DNA of 64,000 bases from Phocaeicola massiliensis B84634 = Timone 84634 = DSM 17679 = JCM 13223 (GTDB lineage: Bacteria > Bacteroidota > Bacteroidia > Bacteroidales > Bacteroidaceae): the NCBI RefSeq assembly GCF_000382445.1, contig NZ_KB905474.1, positions 388,359-452,358 on the forward strand, read 5' to 3'. Position 1 is the stretch's first letter. Each line of letters opens with the position of its first letter. The position numbers were made by a program, and so were the translations under genes. The notes under the pieces are model-generated. The model saw only the letters and a list, made by a program, of their open reading frames with translations. It searched no databases and had not been told where the DNA came from. Of the stretch, positions 18,758-28,591 are shown one piece after another.

Positions 18758-19186
18758 TTATTTGACATCAATAGTTTTGGTGGTTTCCTGAACCTTCTTA
18801 TCTACGACTTTGGGAATATCGATAAACAGGACCCCGTGTTCCACTTTGGCCGAAATTTTATCTTTTTCCACATTATCCGGCAGCAGGATACTCTGCTGGA
18901 ATCGGGAATAGGAGAATTCACGGCGCAAGTATTTTCCGTCTTTCTTCTCCTCCTTTTTCTCGTCCTTTTTTTCCATGCAGATTACCAGATTGTTGCTTTC
19001 ATCCACACTTACCTTAAAATCATTCTTGGTCATTCCCGGAGCTGCCAGTTCTACCTTGTAGTCCTTTTCATTCTCAATCACATTGATGGCTGGAGCCGTA
19101 GCGTTTGCTCTTGCCATCCATTCATTGTCAAAGAAATCGTTAAAAATACTCGGTAACCAATTCTGGTTTGTTTTTACAGGTACCAT
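18758..19186 (-). CDS. Small heat shock protein (Hsp20 / alpha-crystallin)
   Basis: A 142-residue chaperone. The N-terminal part holds WLPSIFNDFF. An alpha-crystallin domain runs from about residue 35 to 130 (INVIENEKDYKVELAAPGM, EFSYSRFQQSILLP, and the A-x-x-x-x-G-V-L motif as AKVEHGVLFIDIP). A lysine/glutamate-rich loop (KKDEKKEEKKDGK) interrupts the domain, as is usual in Bacteroidetes members. It binds unfolding proteins without ATP. The preceding ribosome-binding region is A/G rich. Confidence 0.92.
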   Translation of the reverse strand: MVPVKTNQNWLPSIFNDFFDNEWMARANATAPAINVIENEKDYKVELAAPGMTKNDFKVSVDESNNLVICMEKKDEKKEEKKDGKYLRREFSYSRFQQSILLPDNVEKDKISAKVEHGVLFIDIPKVVDKKVQETTKTIDVK

Positions 19187-19253
19187 TTTTACCTCCTCTT
19201 TAAAAGTTAATAATTAAAACTTAAAAAAAAGCATCTGCTTGATAGACAGATTT

Positions 19254-20003
19254 TTATTTTTTAGCCATCCCTTGTTTGGCCACAGCTTCTGCCCGTTTCC
19301 GTATCTCTTCCGGGTTTCCAAGGTAGTAGTCCTTGACAAGAACCAGCCTGTCGTCAAATTCAAAGACATAAGGAACTGCCGTAGGCAGGTTCAGGTTGGA
19401 AATATCCGTATCGGAAATTCCTTTGAGATGCTTGATGATTCCGCGCAGGCTGTTACCATGGGCGACTACCAGCAGGCTGTCCTTATACATCAATGCGGGA
19501 AAGATGATGCATTTCCAGTAAGGCATGACACGCCCAATAGTATCTTTCAGGGATTCCGTACGGGGAAGTTCGCTATCTGGTACACCGGCATAGCGGATAT
19601 CCATGCCCGGATTACGGGGATCATCTTTGCCTACCGGAGCGGGAGCCACGTCATAGCTTCTTCGCCAGATGTGTACTTGTTCTTCACCATATTGGACCGC
19701 TGTTTCACTCTTATTCAGTCCCTGAAGCATGCCGTAATGCTTCTCGTTCAGCCGCCAGGTCTTTTCAACCGGAATCCAGTCTTTATCCAGCCGGTCCAAG
19801 ACACAGTTCAACGTTTTTACGGCACGTTTCAAGTAAGAAGTGTAAGCTGCCTCAAAAGAAAATCCAGCCTCCCGTAATGCATCGCCTGCCTTGCAGGCTT
19901 CTTCAACTCCTTTCTCGCTTAAATCCACGTCCGTCCATCCAGTAAAACGGTTTTCTTTGTTCCATAGACTTTCGCCATGACGTAATAACACTATTCTTTT
20001 CAT
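19254..20003 (-). CDS. gpmA: 2,3-bisphosphoglycerate-dependent phosphoglycerate mutase
   Basis: A 249-residue enzyme interconverting 3- and 2-phosphoglycerate. The start is placed at [12 protein letters not shown] (20003), the family start, not at the ATG at 20024, which overlaps the aldolase gene. Visible are the phosphohistidine motif LLRHGES, the [11 protein letters not shown] segment and the second catalytic His in [10 protein letters not shown]. The length and the GPM-type insert match the cofactor-dependent form. It follows the aldolase gene by about 13 bp. Confidence 0.93.
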
Positions 20004-20016
20004 GGATACTTCTTCT

Positions 20017-21066
20017 TTATGCAATGGTTATTGAAGAATCCAGATATACGTCCTGAATGGTGTTCAGAAGTTGAATTCCGTCTTTCATCGGTTTCTGGAA
20101 AGCCTTACGACCGCTGATCAGCCCCATACCACCTGCACGCTTATTTACTACTGCCGTTACGACAGCATCATGCAGGTCGGATTCCCCATGGGATTCACCG
20201 CCCGAGTTAATCAATCCGACACGTCCCATATAGCCATTCGCCACCTGATAACGGCAAAGGTCTATCGGATGGTCAGTGGTCAGTTCCGAATACATACACT
20301 CGTTTGTCTTTCCGAATCCGATAGCCTTGAAACCGCCGTTATTGGATGGGAGCTTCTGCTTCACGATATCGGCTTTAATGGTAACCCCGATATGGTTGGC
20401 TTGTCCTGTCAAGTCGGCAGCGGCATGATAGTCGGTACCATCCTTTTTGAAGCTGCTGTTTCTCAAATAGCACCACAGAATAGTAGCCATTCCCAGTTCG
20501 TGGGCATATTCAAAAGCCTGTGACACTTCCACTATCTGGCGGCGGCTTTGTTCCGAACCGAAATAAATGGTAGCACCGACAGCTACGGCTCCCATGTTCC
20601 ATGCCTCTTTCACCGTACCGAACATTACCTGGTCGTAGCTGTTCGGATAAGTCAGCAACTCATTATGGTTCAGCTTGACGATAAAAGGTATCTTGTGTGC
20701 ATATTTGCGTGCCACGGCGCCCAACACACCGAATGTGGATGCCACGGCATTACACCCTCCTTCAATGGCCAGCTTTATGATGTTTTCGGGATCGAAATAA
20801 AGCGGATTGGGGGCGAAAGACGCTCCTGCAGAATGTTCTATGCCCTGGTCTACAGGCAGAATGGATACATAGCCCGTATTGGCCAGACGTCCATGTCCGT
20901 ATAAAGCCTGCAAACTTTCCAATGTACGGATATTCCTGTCGGAATTCATCCATACCTTATCTATCATATCCGGTCCCGGAATATGGATAAGTTGTTTGTC
21001 TATCGTCTTACATGTATGGTTCAGGTAGTACTCAGCCTTTCCTCCCAATAAATCTACTATTTTCAT
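20017..21066 (-). CDS. fbaB: Class I fructose-bisphosphate aldolase
   Basis: A 349-residue aldolase of the archaeal/DhnA type. It cleaves fructose 1,6-bisphosphate through a lysine Schiff base. The expected segments are [13 protein letters not shown] near the start, the strand [13 protein letters not shown], the catalytic-lysine strand in [12 protein letters not shown], and a GLINSGGES phosphate site near the end. It is the first glycolytic gene of the leftward run aldolase-mutase. Together with pfkA and glgP it supports a glucan-to-triose route. Confidence 0.92.
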
Positions 21067-21094
21067 TTTATTTATTTTTATTGATTATTCTGGT

Positions 21095-21577
21095 TTATGA
21101 CTCCCGTTCACCCAGTTTTGCATCCATAAAAAGGATAGCACAGTCTCCGGCTTTCCTCAGATGACTAACAATATTGAGTACATTCGCTTCATCTTCTACT
21201 TGCTCACGAACAAATTGCCACAAGAAGTCCTGAGTGGCATTGTCTTTCTCTTCGGATGCTACCTGTACCAACTCATCAATCAGTTTGGAAACATGTTTTT
21301 CATGCTCCAAAGCATGCTCGAATACTTCAACAGGGTTGCCCCAACCTTGTGGAACCACATCGACCTTGTCTACTTTCGGGGTTGCCTCACGCTTAATCAT
21401 GTACCCGGCAATGGCATATGCATGCCCGGTCTCTTCTGCAGACTGTTTCTGCATCCAGCGAGCCATTCCGGAAAAGCCCTCTCTTTCCAGATAAAAAGAC
21501 ATTGATAAATACAGGTTGGCAGACCATAATTCTGCTGTGATTTGCTCATTCAGAGCATTTTGCAATTTTTCAGTCAT
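21095..21577 (-). CDS. ftnA: Ferritin (iron storage)
   Basis: A 160-residue bacterial non-haem ferritin. Ferroxidase ligands are present: Glu in the ITAELW segment, the paired E-E-x-x-H in SAEETGHA, and Glu in EHEKHVS and QVEDEANV. It oxidises Fe(II) and stores Fe(III) in a 24-mer shell, which also limits oxidative damage in anaerobes. It lies 28 bp before the aldolase gene on the same strand. A second, degenerate ferritin-like gene lies upstream at 22378. Confidence 0.93.
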   Translation of the reverse strand: MTEKLQNALNEQITAELWSANLYLSMSFYLEREGFSGMARWMQKQSAEETGHAYAIAGYMIKREATPKVDKVDVVPQGWGNPVEVFEHALEHEKHVSKLIDELVQVASEEKDNATQDFLWQFVREQVEDEANVLNIVSHLRKAGDCAILFMDAKLGERES

Positions 21578-21627
21578 GATGAATCAAACTTTTAATGTTA
21601 ATAATAAATCCAAATTATCTCTCTTCT

Positions 21628-22275
21628 TTAAGAACAAGCATGGGCTTGTTTCAAGATTTCAATTAATACCGGACGTATCCCGCTGATAAAACATTCCACG
21701 GCGATCACCATTAGAATAAGTCCCATCAGTCTCATCATCACATTGTTTCCCGTCTCTCCCAAGATTTTTAAAAGCTGGGTGGACGCGCACAGAATAAAGA
21801 AGGAAAGAATGCAGACCAAAGCGATTACGCCAAGCAATACTATTTTGAAAGTATATTCCGAAGCATCTTCCATCAATGTTATTCCACTGGAAATCGCTCC
21901 CGGACCGCATAACATCGGAATGGCAAGAGGTGTGATGGTTATATCTTTGGAATATTCTTTTCGTTCAGTTTCATTCAGTTTCACATGGGTAAAATGTGCC
22001 TGCAACATATCATATCCGATTTTAAAGATGATGATACCTCCCACAATCCGGAATCCGTTTGTTGAGATGCCGAAAAAATGAAACAGAAACCTGCCCGATA
22101 ATGTAAAAAGGACTAATATGATAAATGCAATGGTACATGCTTTCAAGGCGATATATCTGCGTTCTTTCGTATCCATTCCATCAGTCATTTGCAGGAATAC
22201 CGGCATCACTCCAAGAGGGTCCATCAAGGTGAATAGCGAAGTGAAACACAATGTTAAATATACAAATATATCCAT
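21628..22275 (-). CDS. MarC-family integral membrane protein
   Basis: The start is placed at MDIFVYLTLCF (22275), giving 215 residues, which fits the family; the longer frame to 22353 adds a poor leader. About six membrane segments are visible, with the signature LFTLMDPLGVMPVFL near the start and TPLAIPMLCGPGAIS in the middle. MarC proteins are inner-membrane proteins of unsettled function, once linked wrongly to multiple antibiotic resistance. The gene lies between the two ferritin-type genes. Confidence 0.85.
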   Translation of the reverse strand: MDIFVYLTLCFTSLFTLMDPLGVMPVFLQMTDGMDTKERRYIALKACTIAFIILVLFTLSGRFLFHFFGISTNGFRIVGGIIIFKIGYDMLQAHFTHVKLNETERKEYSKDITITPLAIPMLCGPGAISSGITLMEDASEYTFKIVLLGVIALVCILSFFILCASTQLLKILGETGNNVMMRLMGLILMVIAVECFISGIRPVLIEILKQAHACS

Positions 22276-22377
22276 GATGACATATAGTTTATTATCGATT
22301 ATTATATCGCAAAAAACATACCAGATAGCATTCTGCAATATTAAATTTTGCATAACATCAATCTTAAATCCATACCG

Positions 22378-22830
22378 TCAAAAATAAGGTAGTTTCCGTT
22401 CGTTTTCCTTGGCGAGGATACGTAACAATTCCATAAATGCCGTACTTACATATATACGGTCTGCATACAGCCCGCTGATGAAAGAATGGAAGGACATGCT
22501 TACATTCCAGCATAATATGAGAAATGTGTTTACCTGACGTGATATGTACTGCTCATGTTCAAGCAATTCATTCAAGGCATTCAATGGCGTTGTCCATTCA
22601 TGTGTATCCCGTTTCATTTCATTGATTACAACACATCCTCCATCATGGCATATCCGATTCATCATCTGATAAACCTTGTTCATATTGTCCTGTGCTTGGG
22701 AGTTCAGCCAGGAGCTAAGTATTGGAAGCCGTTCATCTTCAAAATAAACCTGCAATGACAGGTATAAACCGGTTGACCATATTTCTGTATTGATCAACTC
22801 ATTCATGGCGTTTTCTATTCGTTTATCCAT
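22378..22830 (-). CDS. Ferritin-like protein lacking the ferroxidase ligands
   Basis: A 150-residue paralogue of the ferritin at 21095. The frame and helix layout agree: ALNELLEHEQYISRQVN matches the third-helix region, and IENAMNELINTEIWSTGLYLSLQVYF matches helix A. The helix-B metal motif is gone: where ferritin has SAEETGHAY, this protein has QAQDNMNKVY. The last helix also has no acidic pair. It therefore probably cannot oxidise iron by the usual centre. It may act as a subunit that modifies the ferritin shell or as a structural protein. Codon 3 is used as start; the ATG at 22836 is also possible. Confidence 0.7.
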   Translation of the reverse strand: MDKRIENAMNELINTEIWSTGLYLSLQVYFEDERLPILSSWLNSQAQDNMNKVYQMMNRICHDGGCVVINEMKRDTHEWTTPLNALNELLEHEQYISRQVNTFLILCWNVSMSFHSFISGLYADRIYVSTAFMELLRILAKENERKLPYF

Positions 22831-22991
22831 TATCACTCTGAATATTGAAAATCCATTACTAATATCATGTGTTATTCTCAGTATATAAAAATTCCATTCG
22901 ATTGTGGGTAACCCATAAAACGGAATTCTTAAACGAGGCTTAAATAATAGGATAACTTATCGGCGTAGACAAATTGTCATAAAAAATAGCA

Positions 22992-23201
22992 CTATGATGT
23001 CTTTTTGTCTTGCCTCCCTTGCAGAATATCCAATAAGACATCCAGTTCTCTTTCTATTCCTTCAATCTTATCGGAAATACAGTCCAAAGTATTATGGTGC
23101 AGACTAGCTTTACACTCCTGCAACTCTCTTGACAGAGAAAGTATCTGTAACCAAAGTTCTTCCTCTATGTGATAGGGGGAGTTACTATTATCTAGTACCA
23201 T
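22992..23201 (-). CDS. Small coiled-coil protein, hypothetical
   Basis: A 69-residue open frame from MVLDNSNSP to GRQDKKTS. It is acidic and helical, with heptad-like spacing (LWLQILSLSRELQECK; ISDKIEGIERELDVLLDILQ). The family is unknown. The longer upstream part of the frame (to 23306) is hydrophobic and AT-rich and is unlikely to be coding. Confidence 0.35.
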   Translation of the reverse strand: MVLDNSNSPYHIEEELWLQILSLSRELQECKASLHHNTLDCISDKIEGIERELDVLLDILQGRQDKKTS

Positions 23202-24026
23202 AGCAGGAGAAGGCAGAAAAGTGCTTTGGCATGTAATTTGTATGATAATGAACGGTATGTTCCGAAAGAGACAGGAATGGAAATGAAAGGATAGAATATT
23301 CCACAAAAGACAGTAACAAACAAAGGGGGAAAGTCGTTGGAGACAGTTGTCTCGCTTTTAAAACAAGTTGCTTTCATAATGTTTATTATAAGCCAACCCT
23401 GTTCCCTGGAGTTGTGTTTATATAAAGTTAAGCGTGGGAACTTTGGTATTACCGTTCAGAAGTATCCCCATACTCAACAACATATAATACACAAAGCCCC
23501 ACGCCTATATATAACAAAAATCTATATAGATAGAACGTGGAGCGTCCAATGTATTATCCAATTGTTGTTTCGAAATTGGGGATTTCCTGAACTTGGATAA
23601 TGCCTTAACGCTTTACTATAAATCTTCTATTTTCAAAAGACTAATACAAATGTAATAAAAGAAATGAATTCTTTGAAAGGAAATATCTCTTTTTTTTAAG
23701 GGGTGGCTTAATTTTTCTTTATTTAAAGTCTTAGAATTACTGCCCACCAAAGCCCGTCACGAATGTTTTGAAATCCTCAAGCTGTACATTAAGCTCTATA
23801 TAGTATAGCAGAATAGCAGAAAAACAGACCATGATACCGCAGGTATATAGGTCATAACCCACTCTTCCGTAAGTATCTTATCTATTTGACAATAATAAAA
23901 ATGTAAAGGAGGATAATGACATGGACAATATTCGTATCCCAATACATATAGGTTAACATATAAGGGAGAATGGTCACGGAGTCCACAAACCATAGAATGA
24001 AAAAATATATTTCCATCGTGTACGGT
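23202..24026. other. Gene-poor stretch with a long-range inverted repeat
   Basis: I see no convincing gene. Around 23428-23506 the arms GCGTGGG-A-CTTTG and CAAAG-CCCCACGC face each other over about 55 bases, so a transcript could fold here. A 65-residue frame on the minus strand at 23796-23993 has a hydrophobic end but no recognisable features. Confidence 0.4.
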
Positions 24027-24257
24027 TTATGTCTCTATCCGGATATTTGACCGGTGCCGCAAATGCGCAATGCATACTCCACAAAAAAACACCAGGGAGG
24101 AAAAATAAGTCATACTGAATAACGCCTGTCTGTAATGGGCCATGGATACAAATGAACTACAGATAATAGCTGCAATAGATATAACGATACAAGCACAAAA
24201 TAATGTACGAACGTGTCCATCAGTTGCATTTGGATGAAACAGTACCACTTTATGCAA
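24027..24257 (-). CDS. Possible small membrane protein
   Basis: A 76-residue frame with two hydrophobic segments (about residues 18-40 and 47-66) and charged ends, which is what a small two-span membrane protein would look like. There is no recognised family, no operon partner and a weak start context. It may be a chance frame. The 320 bp up to the integrase relic at 24581 hold nothing else I can name. Confidence 0.3.
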   Translation of the reverse strand: MHKVVLFHPNATDGHVRTLFCACIVISIAAIICSSFVSMAHYRQALFSMTYFSSLVFFCGVCIAHLRHRSNIRIET

Positions 24258-24580
24258 TGTTTGGTTAGATTGAGTCTGAACATAGGACCTTAAAAATTAG
24301 ACGGATATAAATTTACTAAAAATCTGTGGAAAAGAGGAATAGAAAGGCGGAAATGTTTTTAAAACGGCTATGAATAAAGCGTTTGTGAGGACAAATGAGG
24401 ACAAAGGCATAAAAGGAGGTAACGCAAAAAAAAGTAAATTTATGAAGTAGAAAGGTTGCTAAATCATTACCCCGTGAAAGGTGGTTTTTGATACTCCGTG
24501 CTGAATTTTTCTCCGTATGGCTTCGGTTGGTTTACAAGGCATAACTCATTGATACTTAATTTTAAACTTAAAAAACGAGT

Positions 24581-25607
24581 ATGGCAAGAAGTACATTCAA
24601 AGTGCTGTTCTACGTGAACGGCAACAAGGAGAAAAACGATATTGTCCGCATCATAGGACGGGTAACGATTAACGGGATTGTGACGCAGTTCAGCTATAAG
24701 TAGAGTATCCCGAAAACGCTTTGGGACGTGAAAGGGAACAGGGCGAAAGGCAAGAGTGCGGAAGTACGTGATATCAACCTTGCCCTTGACAACATCAAGG
24801 CTCAAATCATCAAGCACTACCTGCGTATATTCGACCGTGAAGCGTTCGTGACGGCTGAAATGGTGAGCAATGCTTATCAGGGTATCGGCAGTGAGTATGA
24901 GACACTGCTCAAAGCGTCCGGACGTGAGAACGAAGTATTCAAGAAGCGTGTCGGAAAAGACAGGGTAATGGCAACCACCGTTCACGGGTGGTGGCAAGAA
25001 ACCATGTGGCAGCGTTCATCAAGTCTTTTTACAGACGGACGGATATGTTCATGCTGGAGATTAAGCCCGACTTCATCAAGGGGTTTGCAGCCTACCTATC
25101 AACGAAAGCGGGACTTCACAACGGGACGATATGGGAAAAATGCATGTGGCTGAAAGGCGTTGTCATGTGTGTGCACTTTAACGGACTAATACCGAAAAAA
25201 ACGTTTGCCCAATTCCACATCAGCCCTAATGTGACGGAACGTGAGTTCCTGACGGAAGATGAACTGAAAACGTTGATGACGCACGAGTTGGGGATGTCCA
25301 ACTGTTCTATATTCGTGACATTTTTGTTTTCGCCAGCTTCACTGCCCTCTCTTTCGTGGACATCAAGGAACTAACCAATAGCAACATCGTAGAAGTGAAT
25401 GGTGAGAAGTGGATATTGTCCAAACGGTACAAGACAAAAGTGCCGTTCCAAGTGAAACTGTTGGATACTCCTTTGCAGATTATCGAGCGTTACCGACCCT
25501 GTCAGGAAGACAATCTCATATTCCCTAATCTCAACTACTGGTCTATCTGCAAATCTCTGAAAAAGGGGATGAAAGAGTGCGGATAACAAAGGATATTTCA
25601 TTTCAGT
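24581..25607 (+). pseudogene. Decayed tyrosine integrase
   Basis: The first residues, ARSTFKVLFYVNGNKEKN, are homologous to the intact integrase at 48303-49550 (SRSTFKILFYVKKG). An in-frame TAG occurs about 40 codons in (24701), and at least two further frame changes follow (near 24980 and 25350). Recognisable pieces include NLALDNIKAQIIKHYLR, FIKGFAAYLSTKAGL, REFLTEDELKTL and ASLPSLSWTSRN-like remains of the catalytic region. It breaks off just where the HxxR box should begin. It is the relic of an integrated element next to the flavodoxin gene. Confidence 0.85.
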
Positions 25608-26211
25608 ATTAAAACTATTAAACGGGCGTAATTTAATTCGACAGAAAATCCGGCTTCTGACAGCCATTTTTTCACTTCATTCCGAGAGTTTGCAGTTTGA
25701 CTGCCATAAACAGCAATATTTCAGCATGGGGACATAGTTTGCGGATATTATCCACACTTTGTGCTGTTCCGCTTCCTCCATGTGTACAGAATGGGAGTAT
25801 CTTTTTCCCGGACAAATCATAACCGGACAGGAAACTTTTTACAGGAGAAGACAGAAGACCACCCCAAATAGGACTACCGATAATCAATGTATCATAATCA
25901 TCCATATTCTCTACTTTTGTACGCAGAGCTGGAAGAATATGATTGTCTCTTTCATTTTTGAAACGGTCAACCACTTCATTATATTCATCAGAATAGGGTT
26001 CTTCCGGTTCAATCTCCACCATGTCGCATCCAATAAGTTCATGGATAATGTTGGCTACAGTTTGCGTATGTCCGCTCCATGAGAAATAGACTATCAATGT
26101 TTTCCCCGGCTCTGAGTGAGGCAACGAATCTATCTTATCTTCAACAGCCGGAGTGTTGCTGCACGAAAGGAAGGTTAAGAGCAGCATTGCCAATAAGCAC
26201 TTCAGTTTCAT
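25598..26211 (-). pseudogene. Lipoprotein flavodoxin, frameshifted near the C-terminus
   Basis: A signal peptide with lipobox (LSCSN, Cys about residue 17) is followed by a flavodoxin domain. The FMN phosphate loop is VYFSWSGHTQT, and TLIIGSPIWGG and LPFCTHGGSGT supply the flavin-stacking loops. The normal frame reads on to a stop at 25672 after LLFMAVKLQ. The expected end (AVYGSQTANSRNEVKKWL, then EAGFSVE) lies in another frame and stops at 25598. One small deletion near 25712 explains this. The truncated product keeps all FMN loops and could still fold. It would carry electrons at the periplasmic face and may serve the neighbouring hydrolase and reductase. Confidence 0.8.
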
Positions 26212-26253
26212 AACTATTTTTATTTAGGTTTTGGGGTTATCCTCTGTTAATTT

Positions 26254-27285
26254 CTATCTGTCCAGCTGTTTCTCATACAGCCACTTCGACAGCAGGTCAG
26301 CTACTTCCACATTGTTCAAATCCGACATCGGGAAGTGCGTATTCCCATGCAGACCGACATCGGGCAGATGAATGACCGTCACGTCACCGCCCAGCTTATT
26401 GAGCATTTCGGCCCACTTGCGCATGAGATGCAGACGGCGTGTCCATTCGTAAAGTTCCGGATGTTCGTCTGTTTCGGGCAGGTTATCCCCATAGTAAATG
26501 ATGATGGGAATTTCCATGTATCTCTTGAAAACTGCCATAGGGACTTCTATTCCTTCTGTTTTTTTAGACCGTGTCAAGACTTTGCCTTCTTCGGGAACTT
26601 GACCGGTTGGGAAGGGTACACTTCCACCGGGTTCGTATGCTACAATGGCTTTGATGTTCTTCGTTTTGAGCAAAGTAAACCAACCCACCGGACCGCCTTG
26701 TGAATGAGTGACAAATATGGCCGGACCGATTTTGTCAAAAAGAGCAGCATAGGCATCGGAATAGACATCGAAGTCCAAAGGTCCGATGGTCGGCGTCATC
26801 TGCCGGAAGTACTGGTTTAAGGCTTCCCGGTCGCGACTGAACTGTACACCCTCGAAATAATCAGGATAGATTCCCACACGGAAACGGTTGAACCATTCTT
26901 CTTCATCGAATACCGGTTCCAGTGTGACAGCTTCCGTACTCCGTCCGGCATTTCCCCGGCGAGGCTGGTCGACAAGATAGGTGGAGAAACCTTTGCGAAG
27001 AAATATATTCTGAAACCCTTCGCGTCCGTCAGGAGTGGTCTCCCATGTTTTGGAAAACTGGCCGACACCATGTGCAAAAACAAGCGGATATTTCCGTGCA
27101 TCAACCGGTTTCTGATAAAATACATAAGCATGGTCGCCGTGGTATTTGTGTCCCAATGAATCGGTCAGTACGGTGCCACCTACGGCAAAACTGCCTTGTT
27201 CCTCTATTTGCAGAATATTCCCTTTGTAACAATTACAGCCCGACAGTAAAGCGATGAACGTCATGTAAAATATCTGTTTCTTCAT
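26254..27285 (-). CDS. Lipoprotein alpha/beta hydrolase (esterase-like)
   Basis: A 343-residue protein. The start is placed at MKKQIFYM (27285), which gives a signal peptide and lipobox LLSGC; the longer frame begins inside the upstream gene. The fold markers are the oxyanion strand FAHGVGQF and the nucleophile elbow THSQGG (GxSxG-like, with H before the Ser). The C-terminal His lies in LHGNTHF. Substrate unknown. The gene lies 7 bp from the aldo/keto reductase gene, in the same orientation, so both are likely one transcript with the flavodoxin. Confidence 0.85.
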   Translation of the reverse strand: MKKQIFYMTFIALLSGCNCYKGNILQIEEQGSFAVGGTVLTDSLGHKYHGDHAYVFYQKPVDARKYPLVFAHGVGQFSKTWETTPDGREGFQNIFLRKGFSTYLVDQPRRGNAGRSTEAVTLEPVFDEEEWFNRFRVGIYPDYFEGVQFSRDREALNQYFRQMTPTIGPLDFDVYSDAYAALFDKIGPAIFVTHSQGGPVGWFTLLKTKNIKAIVAYEPGGSVPFPTGQVPEEGKVLTRSKKTEGIEVPMAVFKRYMEIPIIIYYGDNLPETDEHPELYEWTRRLHLMRKWAEMLNKLGGDVTVIHLPDVGLHGNTHFPMSDLNNVEVADLLSKWLYEKQLDR

Positions 27286-27292
27286 ACACGGA

Positions 27293-28465
27293 TTATTTTG
27301 GGATTTTAGACTCCTGCAAGGCATCGTAGCGGCTACCCACCACAGGAATGGCAGCTACGGCTGTTTCCAGTTCTTCTATCTCTTCTGCCGTGAAACGGAT
27401 GTCGCAGGCACGAAGGTTCTCTTCCAGATGAGAGAGTTTGGTGGTGCCCGGAATAGGCACGATAAAAGGCTTCTTGTTCATCAGCCAGGCCAAAGCTATC
27501 TGTGCCGGGGTAATGCCTCTTGTACGGCCGAAAGCGTTAAGAACTTCCACAATACGATAGTTGGCGCGTATGGCTTCGGGCTGGAAGCGTGGCAAGGTCT
27601 GCCGGTTGTCGTTGGTAACATCAAACTTGGTATATTCATTGATCATACCGCCCAAAAAACCACGGTTCAGCGGACTGTATGGAACGAAACCGATGCCCAA
27701 ATCCTCGCACAGCTCCAACACTCCGTTCGTCTCTACCATGCGGTGCATCAAGTGATATTCGCTTTGGATTGCCGTAACCGGACATATCTTGTGCGCACGG
27801 CGGATGGTATCAACGTTTACTTCACACATGCCCCAATGCAGGATTTTACCTTCCTTGATGAGTTTGCTGCATGTTTCAGCCACCGCTTCAATCGGTGTGT
27901 TCGGGTCTATGCGGTGCTGGTAGAACATGCCCAATGTTTCAACTCCGAGATTGCGCAACGAGTTTTCACAAACCCGGCGGATGTTGGCCGGAGTGCTGTC
28001 CTCTTCGGTTTTAATCTGCACACCGTTTACAAACTTATGTCCGAACTTCGATGACACAAATACCCGGTCGGTATATCCTTTCAAGGCTTCGCCGACCAAT
28101 TTTTCATTGATGTGGTAGCCGTAGCTTTCGGCTGTATCGAAAAGGGTCACCCCACGTTCAACAGCTTCATGCACCAGGGCGATTTCTTTTTCCCTGCTCG
28201 GGTACTGGCTGCGGTTATGGTTCAAGCCCATACAGCCATATCCCATTGCAGAAACAGTGAATGCCGTATTTCCGTGTCCCAATGTTCGCCGAGTGCGCAC
28301 CGCCGCCATGCCTGCAGGGATGTTGTTTGCAACTTGTTGTTTCCCCATCCATACCCGTTCTGCTGCCGTTACCTTGTTCAAGGTAGGCCCGACACACATG
28401 GCAGCTCCTGTCAATGCCGCCATTTTAAGGAATCTCCGGCGGCTCATATCCTTGTCTTTATCCAT
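27293..28465 (-). CDS. Aldo/keto reductase with a Tat signal
   Basis: A 390-residue protein. It has a twin-arginine signal (SRRRFLKMAALTG) in the first 35 residues, so the folded enzyme with its NADP(H) would be exported. The aldo/keto reductase barrel shows the catalytic set: Asp in FDTAESYG, Tyr in the same segment, Lys in SSKFGHKF and His in YQHRID. The cofactor loop PGTTKLSHLEENL is near the end. The family reduces ketones or aldehydes. A -7 promoter box lies upstream at 28495-28502. Confidence 0.9.
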   Translation of the reverse strand: MDKDKDMSRRRFLKMAALTGAAMCVGPTLNKVTAAERVWMGKQQVANNIPAGMAAVRTRRTLGHGNTAFTVSAMGYGCMGLNHNRSQYPSREKEIALVHEAVERGVTLFDTAESYGYHINEKLVGEALKGYTDRVFVSSKFGHKFVNGVQIKTEEDSTPANIRRVCENSLRNLGVETLGMFYQHRIDPNTPIEAVAETCSKLIKEGKILHWGMCEVNVDTIRRAHKICPVTAIQSEYHLMHRMVETNGVLELCEDLGIGFVPYSPLNRGFLGGMINEYTKFDVTNDNRQTLPRFQPEAIRANYRIVEVLNAFGRTRGITPAQIALAWLMNKKPFIVPIPGTTKLSHLEENLRACDIRFTAEEIEELETAVAAIPVVGSRYDALQESKIPK

Positions 28466-28474
28466 ATTTGATAG

Positions 28475-28502
28475 TCTTTAAATTATTTCTGTTGCAAAGT
28501 TA
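28475..28502. repeat. 28-bp direct repeat flanking the SusCD block, left copy
   Basis: This segment matches 35508-35535 at 27 of 28 positions. It holds the -7 box (minus strand TAACTTTG at 28495-28502) of the reductase promoter. Sequence on both sides of the repeat differs. The right copy lies just past the end of the decarboxylase-hydrolase gene. Confidence 0.75.
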
Positions 28503-28591
28503 ACGTGACAGAATTGATAAACTTTTTTTGATATATATTATCTAAGCTGAATGATGTATTATCCTGTATTCCAAGCGATATTTATAGGCAA

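Noticed and set aside
24467..24997. A 176-residue frame on the minus strand
   Set aside because: It is antisense to the decayed integrase, whose homology to an intact integrase is clear.
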